Source: Mycolicibacterium frederiksbergense (GTDB lineage Bacteria > Actinomycetota > Actinomycetes > Mycobacteriales > Mycobacteriaceae). Taken from it: a DNA stretch of 64,000 nucleotides. A program made the position numbers and the translations under genes. Under the pieces are notes generated by a model. It had not been told where the DNA came from and ran no database searches. It was given only the letters and a program-made list of their open reading frames with translations. Shown one piece after another: positions 26,591 through 35,120 of the stretch. The stretch is taken from assembly GCF_012223425.1 (NCBI RefSeq), contig NZ_CP038799.1:3142107-3206106 (forward strand), in the 5' to 3' direction. How positions within the stretch are numbered: the first letter of the stretch is position 1; every line of letters starts with the position of its first letter.

Positions 26591-27555
26591 ACGCGTGCGC
26601 CGGGCTGCAGCACCGGGGTGACCAACCTGCCGGTGGCCAGGAACTCGTCGAGGTTGCGCAGCGTGAGGTCCTCCATCGCCGCGCGGGTCTGCACGGTGCC
26701 GCTGCCGACATGGGGGAGCAGCACCACGTTGTCCAGCCCGAGCAACTCGGAAGGGACGTTGGGCTCGTCGGCGAACACGTCGAGCCCGGCGCCGGCCAGT
26801 CGGCCGTCGCGCAGCGCCGCCACCAGGGCAACCTCGTCGACGACGCTGCCGCGGGCGATGTTGATCAGATAGCCGTCGGCCCCCAGCGCGTCGAGGACCG
26901 CGGCGTCGACCAGCTTCTTGGTGCTGCTGCCGCCGGCCGCGGCGACCACCAGCACGTCGACCCGCTGCGCGAGTTCGGCCGGCGACCCGACATAGGTGTA
27001 CGCGGAGTCGGTGACCTCGCGGCGGTTGTGGTAGCTGATCGTGCATCCGAACGCGCTGAGCCGCTTGGCGATTGCGCCACCGATGCGGCCCAGCCCGATG
27101 ATCCCCACCCGGGTGTTGCTCACCTGCCGGGTCAGCGGGTAGTTGCCGCCGGCCGACCACCGGCCGGCTCGCACGTAGCGGTCGGCAGCGGAGAACTGGC
27201 GCATGGTGTCGATCAACAGGCCCACCGCCGTGTCGGCGACGCAGTCTGTCAGGACGTCGGGGGTGTTACTCACCCCGACGCCCCGAGCTTCGGCGGCCTC
27301 GACATCGGTGGTGTCGTAGCCGACGCCGAAGTTCACCACCGCCCCGAGGCGGGGCAACTCGGCCATCAGCGCAGCGTCCACGCCGGTGCGCCCGGAGGTG
27401 ACGACGGCGGTGATGTCGGCGCCGGAACCGGCGAGGAACTCCGCCCGCGCAGCGGCATCGTCGGGGAGGATCTGCGCCCGGTAACGGGTGCGCAGGGTCT
27501 CGGCCAGGGACGGCTTGAGGGGGCCGACCTGCAGGATGTTGGCTGTATCGGGCAT
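26587..27555 (-). CDS. D-isomer-specific 2-hydroxyacid dehydrogenase
   Basis: A 322-residue NAD(P)-dependent dehydrogenase of the glyoxylate/hydroxypyruvate reductase type. The Rossmann motif is VGIIGLGRIGG (about residues 148-158). The catalytic Arg is in NIARGSVVD, the Glu in DVFADEP, and the His in LLPHVGSG. The ATG at 27555 has AAGGAG 7 nt upstream. The longer frame to 27720 is rejected because its added 55 residues have no family similarity. It probably reduces a 2-keto acid such as glyoxylate, hydroxypyruvate or tartronate semialdehyde made during sugar-acid breakdown. That link is inferred from location. Confidence 0.88.
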   Translation of the reverse strand: MPDTANILQVGPLKPSLAETLRTRYRAQILPDDAAARAEFLAGSGADITAVVTSGRTGVDAALMAELPRLGAVVNFGVGYDTTDVEAAEARGVGVSNTPDVLTDCVADTAVGLLIDTMRQFSAADRYVRAGRWSAGGNYPLTRQVSNTRVGIIGLGRIGGAIAKRLSAFGCTISYHNRREVTDSAYTYVGSPAELAQRVDVLVVAAAGGSSTKKLVDAAVLDALGADGYLINIARGSVVDEVALVAALRDGRLAGAGLDVFADEPNVPSELLGLDNVVLLPHVGSGTVQTRAAMEDLTLRNLDEFLATGRLVTPVLQPGARV

Positions 27556-27626
27556 GGCTGCTCCTTCGCTGCTCACTACGTACGGTATTGAGACCTGCGG
27601 ATACCTGTCCAACACGGAAATAGCAT

Positions 27627-27643
27627 GGGTTGATGCAGAACCC
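27627..27643. promoter_or_regulatory. Inverted repeat in the dehydrogenase/ABC importer gap
   Basis: GGGTT-GATGCAG-AACCC is a perfect inverted repeat in the 352-bp non-coding stretch 27556-27907. Its GGTTGATGCA core also occurs (minus strand) at 35090-35099 before gudD. The rest of the stretch holds the importer promoter and two TACGTA hexamers (near 27578 and 27844) but no credible gene. Confidence 0.4.
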
Positions 27644-27785
27644 GCATGACTAGGCAATCCTGCGCCCGTCCCGGGTATCAAAGCCTCGCCTGTCGAACGA
27701 AAATCGCAGCTCAACGGCACTTTCCCCGACCCATCTGCGGCGTCGGCCGAGCCGCAGGCACCGCTCAGCGCCCCATTTCGGGCGG

Positions 27786-27815
27786 TTGACGCTGTCCGAG
27801 AGCCGCTCCTACGGT
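27786..27815 (+). promoter_or_regulatory. Promoter of the ABC importer operon
   Basis: TTGACG (27786-27791) and TACGGT (27810-27815) are 18 bp apart. Transcription would start near 27822, leaving a leader of about 85 nt before the lipoprotein start, which has a GGAGG ribosome site. Confidence 0.5.
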
Positions 27816-27907
27816 GTGTCTACCGTCACAGGTGATGTCCACATACGTAGACGTCACTGCCGATGATCGCAGGTAGTTCAGCCCACATCCTTGATCTGGA
27901 GGTCCCG

Positions 27908-29476
27908 ATGGCCGCGACAGTTGCCCGAGCCTCGCTGCGCCGGCTCGCTCTTCTCACCAGCGCAGCCGTGCTGGCCGCCGGATGCAGCGTCGCCAATACC
28001 GGCGGCGGTGGTTATGACCCCGACACCCTGCGGATCGTGCTTCCCCAGGAGCCGCCCACGCTGGAGCCGTGCGAGGGCTCGCTGACCTCGACCGGCATCG
28101 TGACCCGCTCCAACATCACCGAGCCGCTGGCCGAGCGTGATTCCACCACCGGCGATCTGCTGCCGTTGTTGGCCACCGAGTGGGAGCAGACGTCGCCCAA
28201 CGAGTGGACCTTCACCCTGCGCGACGGTGTGACCTTCTCCAACGGCGCGCCGTTCACCTCCGCCGACGCTGCGTTCTCCATCGACCGCGCGGTCAACTCC
28301 GATCTGCAGTGCAATGTCGACGGCTACGTCTTCGGTGACGAGGTTCTGACTCTGCAGACCCCCGATGAGCGCACCGTCGTCGTCGGCACCACTGATCCCG
28401 ATCCGATTCTGCCGCTGCGGATTTCGTTTGTCGAGATGGTGCCGGTGACCACCAGCATGACCGAGAAGGTCCGTGAGCCCATCGGCACCGGGCCGTACGC
28501 GATCGAACGCTGGGACTACGGTCAGAAGCTCACCCTGGCGCGCAACCCCACCTATTGGGGAACCCCGCCGGCCTTCGCGCGCGCCGAATACAAGTGGCGC
28601 AGTGAGGGAAGTGTGCGCGCCGCGATGCTCACCAACGACGAGGTGGACATCGCGACCGGGCTCGGACCCGAGGATGGGGCCGGAGACCTCGGTGTGCCGT
28701 TCCAGAACAACGAGACCACCGCGCTGCGTATCACCGGGACCGAGGCGCCGCTGAACGATATGCGGGTACGTCAGGCCATCAACTATTCGGTCAACCGCAC
28801 CGGCATCGTGAAGGCGTTGTTCCGCGGGCTGGGCGAGCCTGCGGCCCAGCTGATCCCCGAGGGGGTCGTCGGTTTCAACTCCGATCTGGAGTTGTGGCCA
28901 CACGACCCGGAAAGGGCCCGCCAACTCGTCGACGAGGCGCGGGCCGACGGGGTACCGGTGGACCGCCAGATCCGCTTGATCGGCCGCAACAGTCAGTTCC
29001 CGGGCGTCACCGAGACGGTCGAGGTGATCCAGAGCGAACTGGCCGACGCCGGGCTCAACGTCAAGATCGAGATGATGGACACCGCGGCCCAACTGGAGTA
29101 CCAGCTGCAGCCGTTCCCGGCCGATGCCGGACCGTTCCTGGCGTTGATCCAGCACGGCAACCAGGCCGGTGACGCGGCCTTCTCCGTCGATCAGTACATG
29201 CGCTCCGACGGTGCCCAGAGTGCCTTCGGTACACCAGCTTTCGATGAGCAGATCGCCGCGGCCGGCAGGCTCACCGGAGAGCAGCGCCAGCAGGCCTACG
29301 CCCAGATCTTCGCCGACGAACCGGAGGAGATCCTGCAGTTCGCCTATATCGCCCACATGCGGGGGATCCTCGGCAAGTCCCCGCGCGTCGACTACGTACC
29401 GAACCCGGCGACCGGTGACGAGATGTTGCTGGCCACCATGACGCCCGCCGCTTCCGACCGCACCGACCAGTCCTGA
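27908..29476 (+). CDS. ABC importer substrate-binding lipoprotein (peptide/SBP_bac_5 family)
   Basis: A 522-residue extracytoplasmic solute-binding protein. The N terminus is a lipoprotein signal with lipobox LAAGC (lipidated Cys near residue 24). The family signature appears in LPPLLATEW-like and FTLRDGVTFSNG segments, and in GTGPYAIERWD and RVRQAINYSVNR-type stretches. It captures the ligand for the four genes that follow. The fold is that of oligopeptide/nickel binding proteins, but some members bind sugars or sugar acids, and the surrounding glucarate genes suggest such a ligand. The start at 27908 has GGAGG 6 nt upstream; the longer frame from 27863 would spoil the signal peptide. Confidence 0.9.
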   Translation: MAATVARASLRRLALLTSAAVLAAGCSVANTGGGGYDPDTLRIVLPQEPPTLEPCEGSLTSTGIVTRSNITEPLAERDSTTGDLLPLLATEWEQTSPNEWTFTLRDGVTFSNGAPFTSADAAFSIDRAVNSDLQCNVDGYVFGDEVLTLQTPDERTVVVGTTDPDPILPLRISFVEMVPVTTSMTEKVREPIGTGPYAIERWDYGQKLTLARNPTYWGTPPAFARAEYKWRSEGSVRAAMLTNDEVDIATGLGPEDGAGDLGVPFQNNETTALRITGTEAPLNDMRVRQAINYSVNRTGIVKALFRGLGEPAAQLIPEGVVGFNSDLELWPHDPERARQLVDEARADGVPVDRQIRLIGRNSQFPGVTETVEVIQSELADAGLNVKIEMMDTAAQLEYQLQPFPADAGPFLALIQHGNQAGDAAFSVDQYMRSDGAQSAFGTPAFDEQIAAAGRLTGEQRQQAYAQIFADEPEEILQFAYIAHMRGILGKSPRVDYVPNPATGDEMLLATMTPAASDRTDQS

Positions 29477-29511
29477 CAGTCAACATCCTCTCCTGAAGGG
29501 TCCCGCCCGTT

Positions 29512-30441
29512 ATGTTCTCCTTCGTCCGACGCCGGATGTACACCAGCGCACTACCGTTGGTGATCGTGCTGCTGGGGGCGTTCCTGCTCGCCAGGCTCAC
29601 CGGCGATCCCACCAATCTGTACCTGCCCGAGTCCGCGACACCCGATCAGCGCCAGGCCTTCGCCGACGCCAACGGATTCAACGACCCGCTGATCATCCAG
29701 CTGGTCGACTACTTCAAGGGCATCATCCACCTCGACTTCGGAACCTCGCTGCGCACCGGCGAATCCGCCTCCGAGATGGCGCTGCGCGCCTTCCCTGCCA
29801 CCCTGCAGTTGGCCTTTGTGACCATGCTGCTCGCCATCATCGGCGCCGTCGTCATCGGCTGCTGGGCCGCCTACCGGCCAAACTCGCTGGCCGACCGGTT
29901 CTCCAGCCTGCTGTCCATGACCGCGGCATCGATCCCCGACTTCTGGTTCGCCATCACCGGTGTCTGGCTGTTCTCGGTGCTGATGGGCTGGCTGCCCACC
30001 TCGGGCACCGACGCAGGGATGCTGTCCTGGATCCTGCCGATCGCCACCCTGATGATCCGCCCACTCGGTGTGCTGACGCAGGTGGTGCGCGGCGCCATGG
30101 TGTCGGCGCTGTCGGCTCCCTACGTTCGGCTGGCACGCAGCAAGGGCGCCAGTGATTTCCGCGTCGTCACCCACCACGCGCTGCGCAACGCCGCCGCTCC
30201 CGCACTCACCGTCGCCGGTGACCTTGCCGTCGGCCTGATCAACGGCGCCGTGGTCGTGGAGGCCATCTTCGGCTGGCCCGGTATCGGCAAGCTGATGATC
30301 GACGCCATCCTGCAACGCGACTTCGCGGTGCTGCAGGCAGCGGTGCTGCTCACCGCTGTCAGCATCTTCATCCTCAACATCGCCATCGATGCCTGCTACG
30401 CGTTGCTCGACGCACGCGTTCGGGAACCGGCCAAGGTCTAA
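29512..30441 (+). CDS. ABC importer permease (DppB/OppB type)
   Basis: A 309-residue inner-membrane permease with six predicted helices. The N-terminal helix (VIVLLGAFLLARLTGDP) and the DppB-type YLPESATPDQRQ and LDFGTSLRTGE segments are typical. The EAA loop, which contacts the ATPases, is seen as RLARSKGASDFRVVTHHALRNAA (about residues 204-226). It is the second gene of a five-gene importer operon, 35 bp after the binding protein, and pairs with the next permease. Confidence 0.92.
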   Translation: MFSFVRRRMYTSALPLVIVLLGAFLLARLTGDPTNLYLPESATPDQRQAFADANGFNDPLIIQLVDYFKGIIHLDFGTSLRTGESASEMALRAFPATLQLAFVTMLLAIIGAVVIGCWAAYRPNSLADRFSSLLSMTAASIPDFWFAITGVWLFSVLMGWLPTSGTDAGMLSWILPIATLMIRPLGVLTQVVRGAMVSALSAPYVRLARSKGASDFRVVTHHALRNAAAPALTVAGDLAVGLINGAVVVEAIFGWPGIGKLMIDAILQRDFAVLQAAVLLTAVSIFILNIAIDACYALLDARVREPAKV

Positions 30442-30453
30442 GGAAAGATCAAG

Positions 30454-31434
30454 ATGACTCAAATCGATCTGGTGCCGGTCAAGCCGACCACCGCCATCGT
30501 CGGAGAGCCGGGATCGCGCAAGACCTCCGGTCGCTCGGTGTGGTTCCGGATGCTGGTCAACGACCGCGTGGCGGCCGTCGCGGCGACCGTCCTCGGCGTC
30601 GTCGCACTGACCGCGTTGTTCGGTCCGATGCTGGTCGGCGATCTGGCCACCGACATCGACCTGGACAACTCCAACCAGGCGCCCTTCACCCTCGCCCACG
30701 GCTGGGCCAACGTGCTGGGCACCGACCCGTTGGGACGCAGCATGCTGGCCCGACTCATCGTCGCCTGCCAGACCACCCTGTCGGTGGCCATTCCCGCCGT
30801 GGTGATCTCGGCCGTCGTCGGATCCGTCATCGGCATGTGGGCGGGCTACTACCGTGGATGGCGCGAGACCGTGGCGATGCGGATCGCCGACGTCATCATG
30901 AGCTTCCCGTCGCTGTTGCTCGCCGTTGTCGTGCTCTACGTGTTCTCCCCGAGTGCGGCCAATATCGTTGCGGTGCTGGCGATCACCCGTATCCCGGTCT
31001 ATCTGCGCACCGCCCGCGCCGAGTCCGCCGAGCTGTCCACCCGGGTGTTCGTCGACGCGGCCCGCACCTTCGGCGCCAGCGGCACCTCGATCATCACCCG
31101 GCATGTGCTGCCCATCGTGCTGCCCACGCTGTTGACGGTGGCAACCCTGGACTTCTGTTACGTGATGCTGGCCGAGAGCTCGCTGAGCTTCCTGGGCATC
31201 GGAATTCAGCCCCCGGATGTCAGCTGGGGCCTGATGGTCGCCCAGGGCCGCACCTACCTGCACACCGCGTGGTGGTTGTCCTTCCTGCCGGGCCTGGCCA
31301 TCGTCATCACCACGGTTTCGGCCACCATCCTGGCGGCCTGGGCACGTATCGCCACCGATCCCGCCCAGCGGTGGCGGCTGACTGTTCCGCAGAAGCGACT
31401 GTCCCGCTTCGCCAAGTCCGGAAAGGCTCTCTAG
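30454..31434 (+). CDS. ABC importer permease (DppC/OppC type)
   Basis: A 326-residue permease of the DppC type, with a cytoplasmic N-terminal tail, a first helix (VAAVAATVLGVVALTALFG) and the LGTDPLGRSMLARL segment that marks the family. The EAA loop is VDAARTFGASGTSIITRHVLP (about residues 203-223). It forms the transmembrane heterodimer with the preceding gene product. The spacing is 12 bp upstream, and the downstream ATPase ATG follows the stop directly. Confidence 0.92.
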   Translation: MTQIDLVPVKPTTAIVGEPGSRKTSGRSVWFRMLVNDRVAAVAATVLGVVALTALFGPMLVGDLATDIDLDNSNQAPFTLAHGWANVLGTDPLGRSMLARLIVACQTTLSVAIPAVVISAVVGSVIGMWAGYYRGWRETVAMRIADVIMSFPSLLLAVVVLYVFSPSAANIVAVLAITRIPVYLRTARAESAELSTRVFVDAARTFGASGTSIITRHVLPIVLPTLLTVATLDFCYVMLAESSLSFLGIGIQPPDVSWGLMVAQGRTYLHTAWWLSFLPGLAIVITTVSATILAAWARIATDPAQRWRLTVPQKRLSRFAKSGKAL

Positions 31435-32454
31435 ATGACTGCTGTAGCCGAACATCCGCCCGTGGACCAGACGGACGCCGACCCGGCCTTGCGGGTGCAC
31501 GATCTCACCGTCGACATCCGCACCATCGCCGGTACGGTCCGCGCCGTCGACCACGTCAGCTTCGCCGCCCGTAGCGGTGAGACGCTGGCGCTGCTCGGGG
31601 AATCCGGCTGCGGCAAGTCGATGACAGCCACCGCGTTGGTCGGCCTGCTGGAACCGGTCGCCCAGGTGGTCGACGGATCGGCCCGCATCGGTGACACCGA
31701 TCTGATCACCGCGGATCGCAAGAAGCGCCGTGAGATGGCCGGACCCGAACTCGCGATCGTCTTCCAGGACGCGCTGACGGCACTCAACCCGCTCTACACC
31801 GTCGGCACCCAGCTCGCCGAGCCGTTCCGCATCCACCACGGCATGAAGGCCAAGGAAGCCAAACGCCGGGCCATGGAACTCATGACGCGCGTGGGTATCC
31901 CACAGCCGGAAGAGCGGATGAAGGCCTACCCGCATCAGTTCTCCGGCGGTATGCGGCAGCGCCTGCTCATCGCGATGGCCGTCGCGCTCAACCCCAAGGT
32001 GCTGATCGCCGACGAGCCGACAACCGCGCTGGACGTCACGGTGCAGGCGCAGATCATGGCGCTGCTCAAGAGCCTGCGCACCGAATACGACATGGCCGTC
32101 GTGCTGATCACCCACGATCTCGCCCTGGTCGCCGAGGAGGCCGACCGGGTCGCGGTGATGTATGCCGGCAGCATCGTCGAAACCGGTTCGGTTGCCCAGG
32201 TTTTCGGCGACCCGAAGCACCCGTACACCAAGGGCCTGCTGGACTCGGTGCCGGTCGACGCCGTACGCGGGGCGGAACTGAAGTCCATCGGCGGCTCGCC
32301 ACCGGACCTGCACTCGATCCCGCCCGGCTGCGTCTACCAGGACCGTTGCCCGCTGGTCCGCGATATCTGCCGCAGCACCCGTCCGGGTCTGCGCGACGTC
32401 GGCAGCCGGCGCAAGTCCGCCTGCCATTTCCCCGGGGAGGTTTCGAATGTCTGA
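31435..32454 (+). CDS. ABC importer ATP-binding protein (DppD/OppD type)
   Basis: A 339-residue ATPase. Walker A is GESGCGKS (about residues 56-63), the ABC signature is FSGGMRQR (about 165-172), and Walker B is VLIADEPTTALD (about 186-197). The C-terminal extension has the Cys-rich oligopeptide-type motif (GCVYQDRCPLV and SACHFP) that binds a 4Fe-4S cluster in some homologs. It starts immediately after the permease stop and overlaps the second ATPase by 8 bp. Confidence 0.93.
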   Translation: MTAVAEHPPVDQTDADPALRVHDLTVDIRTIAGTVRAVDHVSFAARSGETLALLGESGCGKSMTATALVGLLEPVAQVVDGSARIGDTDLITADRKKRREMAGPELAIVFQDALTALNPLYTVGTQLAEPFRIHHGMKAKEAKRRAMELMTRVGIPQPEERMKAYPHQFSGGMRQRLLIAMAVALNPKVLIADEPTTALDVTVQAQIMALLKSLRTEYDMAVVLITHDLALVAEEADRVAVMYAGSIVETGSVAQVFGDPKHPYTKGLLDSVPVDAVRGAELKSIGGSPPDLHSIPPGCVYQDRCPLVRDICRSTRPGLRDVGSRRKSACHFPGEVSNV

Positions 32455-33457
32455 GAACCACGAGACAGACCAGGTGCTGTCGGTTCGCGACCTGACCAAA
32501 TCGTTCCGGGTGTCCGGCGGCAAGACGCTGCGCGCCCTCGACGGTATCAACCTCGATCTGGCCCGCGGTGAGACCCTGGGCCTGGTCGGCGAATCCGGTT
32601 GCGGCAAGTCCACTCTGGCCCGCACCCTGATGATGCTGGAACGTCCGGATTCCGGGTCGGTCACCTTCGACGGTATCGACCCGTTCGGGCTCAAGGGTAA
32701 GGACCTGCTGAAGTTCCGCCGCCGGGTGCAGATGGTCTTCCAGGACCCCTACGCCTCGCTGAACTCCCGGATGACCGCGGCCGAGATCATCGCCGAGCCG
32801 TGGCGCACCCACAAGGCGCTGTACACGTCGCGGGCAGACCGGGACATGCGGGTCCGCGGCCTGCTCGACCTGGTCGGCCTGGGCGCCAAGGCGTTCGGCA
32901 AGTACCCGCAGGAGTTCTCCGGCGGTCAGCGCCAGCGCATCGGCATCGCGCGGGCGCTGGCGCTGGACCCCGAGGTCATCATCTGTGACGAGCCGGTGTC
33001 CGCGCTCGACCTCTCGGTGCAGGCACAGGTACTCAACCTGCTCAACGACCTGCAGCAGGAATTGAAGATCTCCTACGTCTTCATCTCGCACGACCTGTCC
33101 GTGGTGCGCCACGTCGCCGACCGGGTGGCGGTCATGTATCTCGGCCGGATCATCGAAAACGGGCCGACCGAGGCCGTGTTCGACCGTGCGTCCCACCACT
33201 ACACCTCGGCGCTGATGTCGGCGGCCCCGAAACTGCGCGACGAGCAGCGCGGCGAGCGCATCCTGCTCAAGGGCGAGGTGCCCTCACCGCTCAACCCGCC
33301 GTCGGGGTGCCGGTTCCGCACCCGGTGCGCCGCGGCCACCGACATCTGCGCCGAGCAGCGCCCGCCGCGCTCGCTGGATGTGCTGGTGCCCGGACACGCC
33401 GCCGAGTGCCATCATCCCCGGATCGAAGAGCAGCAGTCGGCATTGTCCAACGCGTGA
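32447..33457 (+). CDS. ABC importer ATP-binding protein (DppF/OppF type)
   Basis: A 336-residue ATPase, the partner of the preceding one. Walker A is GESGCGKS (about residues 47-54), the signature is FSGGQRQR (about 158-165) and Walker B is VIICDEPVSALD. The Cys-bearing C-terminal motif (GCRFRTRC and AECHHP) is again present. The 8-bp overlap indicates translational coupling. It is the last gene of the importer operon; a permease gene of another family follows after 34 bp. Confidence 0.93.
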   Translation: MSENHETDQVLSVRDLTKSFRVSGGKTLRALDGINLDLARGETLGLVGESGCGKSTLARTLMMLERPDSGSVTFDGIDPFGLKGKDLLKFRRRVQMVFQDPYASLNSRMTAAEIIAEPWRTHKALYTSRADRDMRVRGLLDLVGLGAKAFGKYPQEFSGGQRQRIGIARALALDPEVIICDEPVSALDLSVQAQVLNLLNDLQQELKISYVFISHDLSVVRHVADRVAVMYLGRIIENGPTEAVFDRASHHYTSALMSAAPKLRDEQRGERILLKGEVPSPLNPPSGCRFRTRCAAATDICAEQRPPRSLDVLVPGHAAECHHPRIEEQQSALSNA

Positions 33458-33474
33458 GCGGGGTGATGGCGGGC

Positions 33475-33490
33475 GAGCGAAGCGACGGGA
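33475..33490 (+). repeat. Dispersed GAGCGAAGCGAC repeat
   Basis: GAGCGAAGCGACGGGA lies directly before the ATG of the TauE/SafE gene, within GGCGGGCGAGCG. It matches the elements at 21861, 41151, 52458 and 52494. It may also provide the purine-rich ribosome site (ACGGGAA). Confidence 0.55.
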
Positions 33491-33491
33491 A

Positions 33492-34217
33492 ATGACCAGC
33501 GTCCTGGGATTCGCGGTCGTGGCGATCGCGGTCCTCTTCGCGTCCTGCCTGCAGGGTTCCATCGGGTTCGGCATGGGAATGCTGGCCGCCCCGGTGGTCG
33601 CCGTGGTGGATCCCGCTCTGGTGCCGGGGACGCTGATCATGCTGGCGACCCTGCTCACCCTGATGGTGGTGATCAAGGAACGCGGCGCGATCGACGTGGC
33701 GGGCGCCGGGTGGGCACTGCTCGGGAGAGTGCCCGGCACGATCGCCGGGGCCCTGCTGCTCGCCGCAATTCCCGAACACACGCTGGCGATCCTGATCGCG
33801 CTCGTGGTGCTCGGCGGAGTCGCGGTGACCGGGCTCGGTTGGGTGCCCGCGCCGCGGCGGCGCAATCTGGTGCTGGCCGGGGCGACCTCGGGAGTCCTGG
33901 GCACCGCGACATCCATCGGTGGTCCGCCGATGGCGCTGGTCTGGCAGCGCAGTGAGGGCCCGAAGTTACGGGCCACCATGAGCAGCTTCTTCCTGATCGG
34001 TTCGTTGATGTCGATCGCCATGCTCGCCCTGACCGGAGCCATCGACCGGCATACCGTGGCGATGTTCGGTGTCCTGATACCCGCTGCGGTACTGGGGTAT
34101 GTGTTGTCCCGCTACGCAAACCGGATACTCAACCCGATTCGCCAGCGGTGGACCGCGATCACGGTCTCCATGATCGGCGCGGTGGTTCTCATCATCCAAC
34201 AGACGGGTCTGCTATGA
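33492..34217 (+). CDS. TauE/SafE (sulfite exporter) family permease
   Basis: A 241-residue membrane protein with about eight helices. The family repeats are visible as FASCLQGSIGFGMGMLAAPV (about residues 14-33) and GATSGVLGTATSIGGPPMAL (about 134-153). TauE/SafE proteins move sulfonates, sulfite or small organic acids. The setting between the importer and the IclR-gudD genes suggests an acid such as a sugar-acid breakdown product. The ATG at 33492 is used; upstream codons belong to the ATPase C terminus and the repeat. The stop overlaps the IclR start by 4 bp (ATGA). Confidence 0.82.
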   Translation: MTSVLGFAVVAIAVLFASCLQGSIGFGMGMLAAPVVAVVDPALVPGTLIMLATLLTLMVVIKERGAIDVAGAGWALLGRVPGTIAGALLLAAIPEHTLAILIALVVLGGVAVTGLGWVPAPRRRNLVLAGATSGVLGTATSIGGPPMALVWQRSEGPKLRATMSSFFLIGSLMSIAMLALTGAIDRHTVAMFGVLIPAAVLGYVLSRYANRILNPIRQRWTAITVSMIGAVVLIIQQTGLL

Positions 34218-35023
34218 GCGAATCCACGGCGCGCGCAGGCGTGAAATCGGCCGTCCGAACCGTCGAACTGCTGGAGTATCTCGCCGCCCGGCAGGACAAA
34301 CCCGCGCGTATCCGCGAGATCAGCGAGGCGCTGGACGTGCCGCGCAGCAGTGCCCATGCGCTGCTGCGCACCCTGATGGCCAAGGGCTGGGTGCGCGCCG
34401 AGGGCACCGGACCGGATGAAACGGGAACCCTGTACGGGATCGGCATCCGGGCCCTGCTGGTGGGCACCAGCTATCTCGACGGGGATCCGTACCTGCCGAT
34501 GATCGCGCCGTTCCTGGACGACCTGCGCACCGAGTGGAGCGAGACCTTCCACCTGGGCCGCCTGGACGGCACCGACATCGTCTATCTGGCCACCCGCGAG
34601 TCCGGGCAGTACCGGCGATCCACCAGCCGGGTCGGCAGGCGGCTGCCCGCGCACGTCACCGCACTCGGTAAGGCACTGCTGGCCGAGCGGGTGGGGGATG
34701 AGCGCCGCAGTCACCTACCCGACGAGTTGGTCGCGCTGACACCGCGCACGATCACCTGTCACCGTGAACTCGACGACGCGCTGGAGACCGTCCGGATCCG
34801 CGGCTACGCCACCGATGACGAGGAGAACACCGCGGGCGTGCGGTGTTTCGCGGTGCCGCTGCGCTATACCTGGCCGGCCCAGGACGCCATCAGCGCCTCG
34901 GTGCCGCTGTCCCGGCTCACGGCCGAACGTGAGCATGCACTGGTCGAGGCGCTGTGCGCGGTCGGTGACAAGGTCAGCCGGGTGCTGCGGCCTGTCGCCA
35001 ACGGTGACAAGTGGTTCGGCTGA
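34214..35023 (+). CDS. IclR family transcriptional regulator
   Basis: A 269-residue IclR-type regulator with an N-terminal winged HTH (IREISEALDVPRSSAHALLRTL, about residues 33-54). The GAF-like effector domain (about 95-260) contains YLATRESGQYRR and the LPAHVTALGKALLA segment. IclR proteins commonly sense aromatic or sugar acids. It is coupled to the upstream permease gene and lies 97 bp before gudD, whose promoter contains paired repeats. This makes it the best candidate regulator of the glucarate genes. Confidence 0.92.
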   Translation: MSESTARAGVKSAVRTVELLEYLAARQDKPARIREISEALDVPRSSAHALLRTLMAKGWVRAEGTGPDETGTLYGIGIRALLVGTSYLDGDPYLPMIAPFLDDLRTEWSETFHLGRLDGTDIVYLATRESGQYRRSTSRVGRRLPAHVTALGKALLAERVGDERRSHLPDELVALTPRTITCHRELDDALETVRIRGYATDDEENTAGVRCFAVPLRYTWPAQDAISASVPLSRLTAEREHALVEALCAVGDKVSRVLRPVANGDKWFG

Positions 35024-35051
35024 TGTGGGTGTCGGGCCAGGTGGGCCATAT

Positions 35052-35113
35052 CAGTGTTGGATCAATTGATGCGATAACAGTGTTGGACGTGCATCAACCG
35101 CGATTTATAGGCT
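35052..35113 (+). promoter_or_regulatory. gudD promoter with direct repeats and palindrome
   Basis: CAGTGTTGGA occurs twice, at 35052-35061 and 35078-35087, 26 bp apart. ATCAATTGAT (35061-35070) is a perfect palindrome. The second repeat overlaps the -35 TTGGAC (35083-35088). The -10 is TAGGCT (35108-35113), 7 nt before the ATG, predicting a leaderless mRNA. This layout fits control by the upstream IclR protein. Confidence 0.55.
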
Positions 35114-35120
35114 GGCAAGC

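Noticed and set aside
29551..32694. Long minus-strand open frame across the ABC permease and ATPase genes
   Set aside because: The opposite strand encodes four recognisable importer proteins. This frame has only His/Asp/Gln-rich, family-less sequence typical of antisense third-position GC bias.
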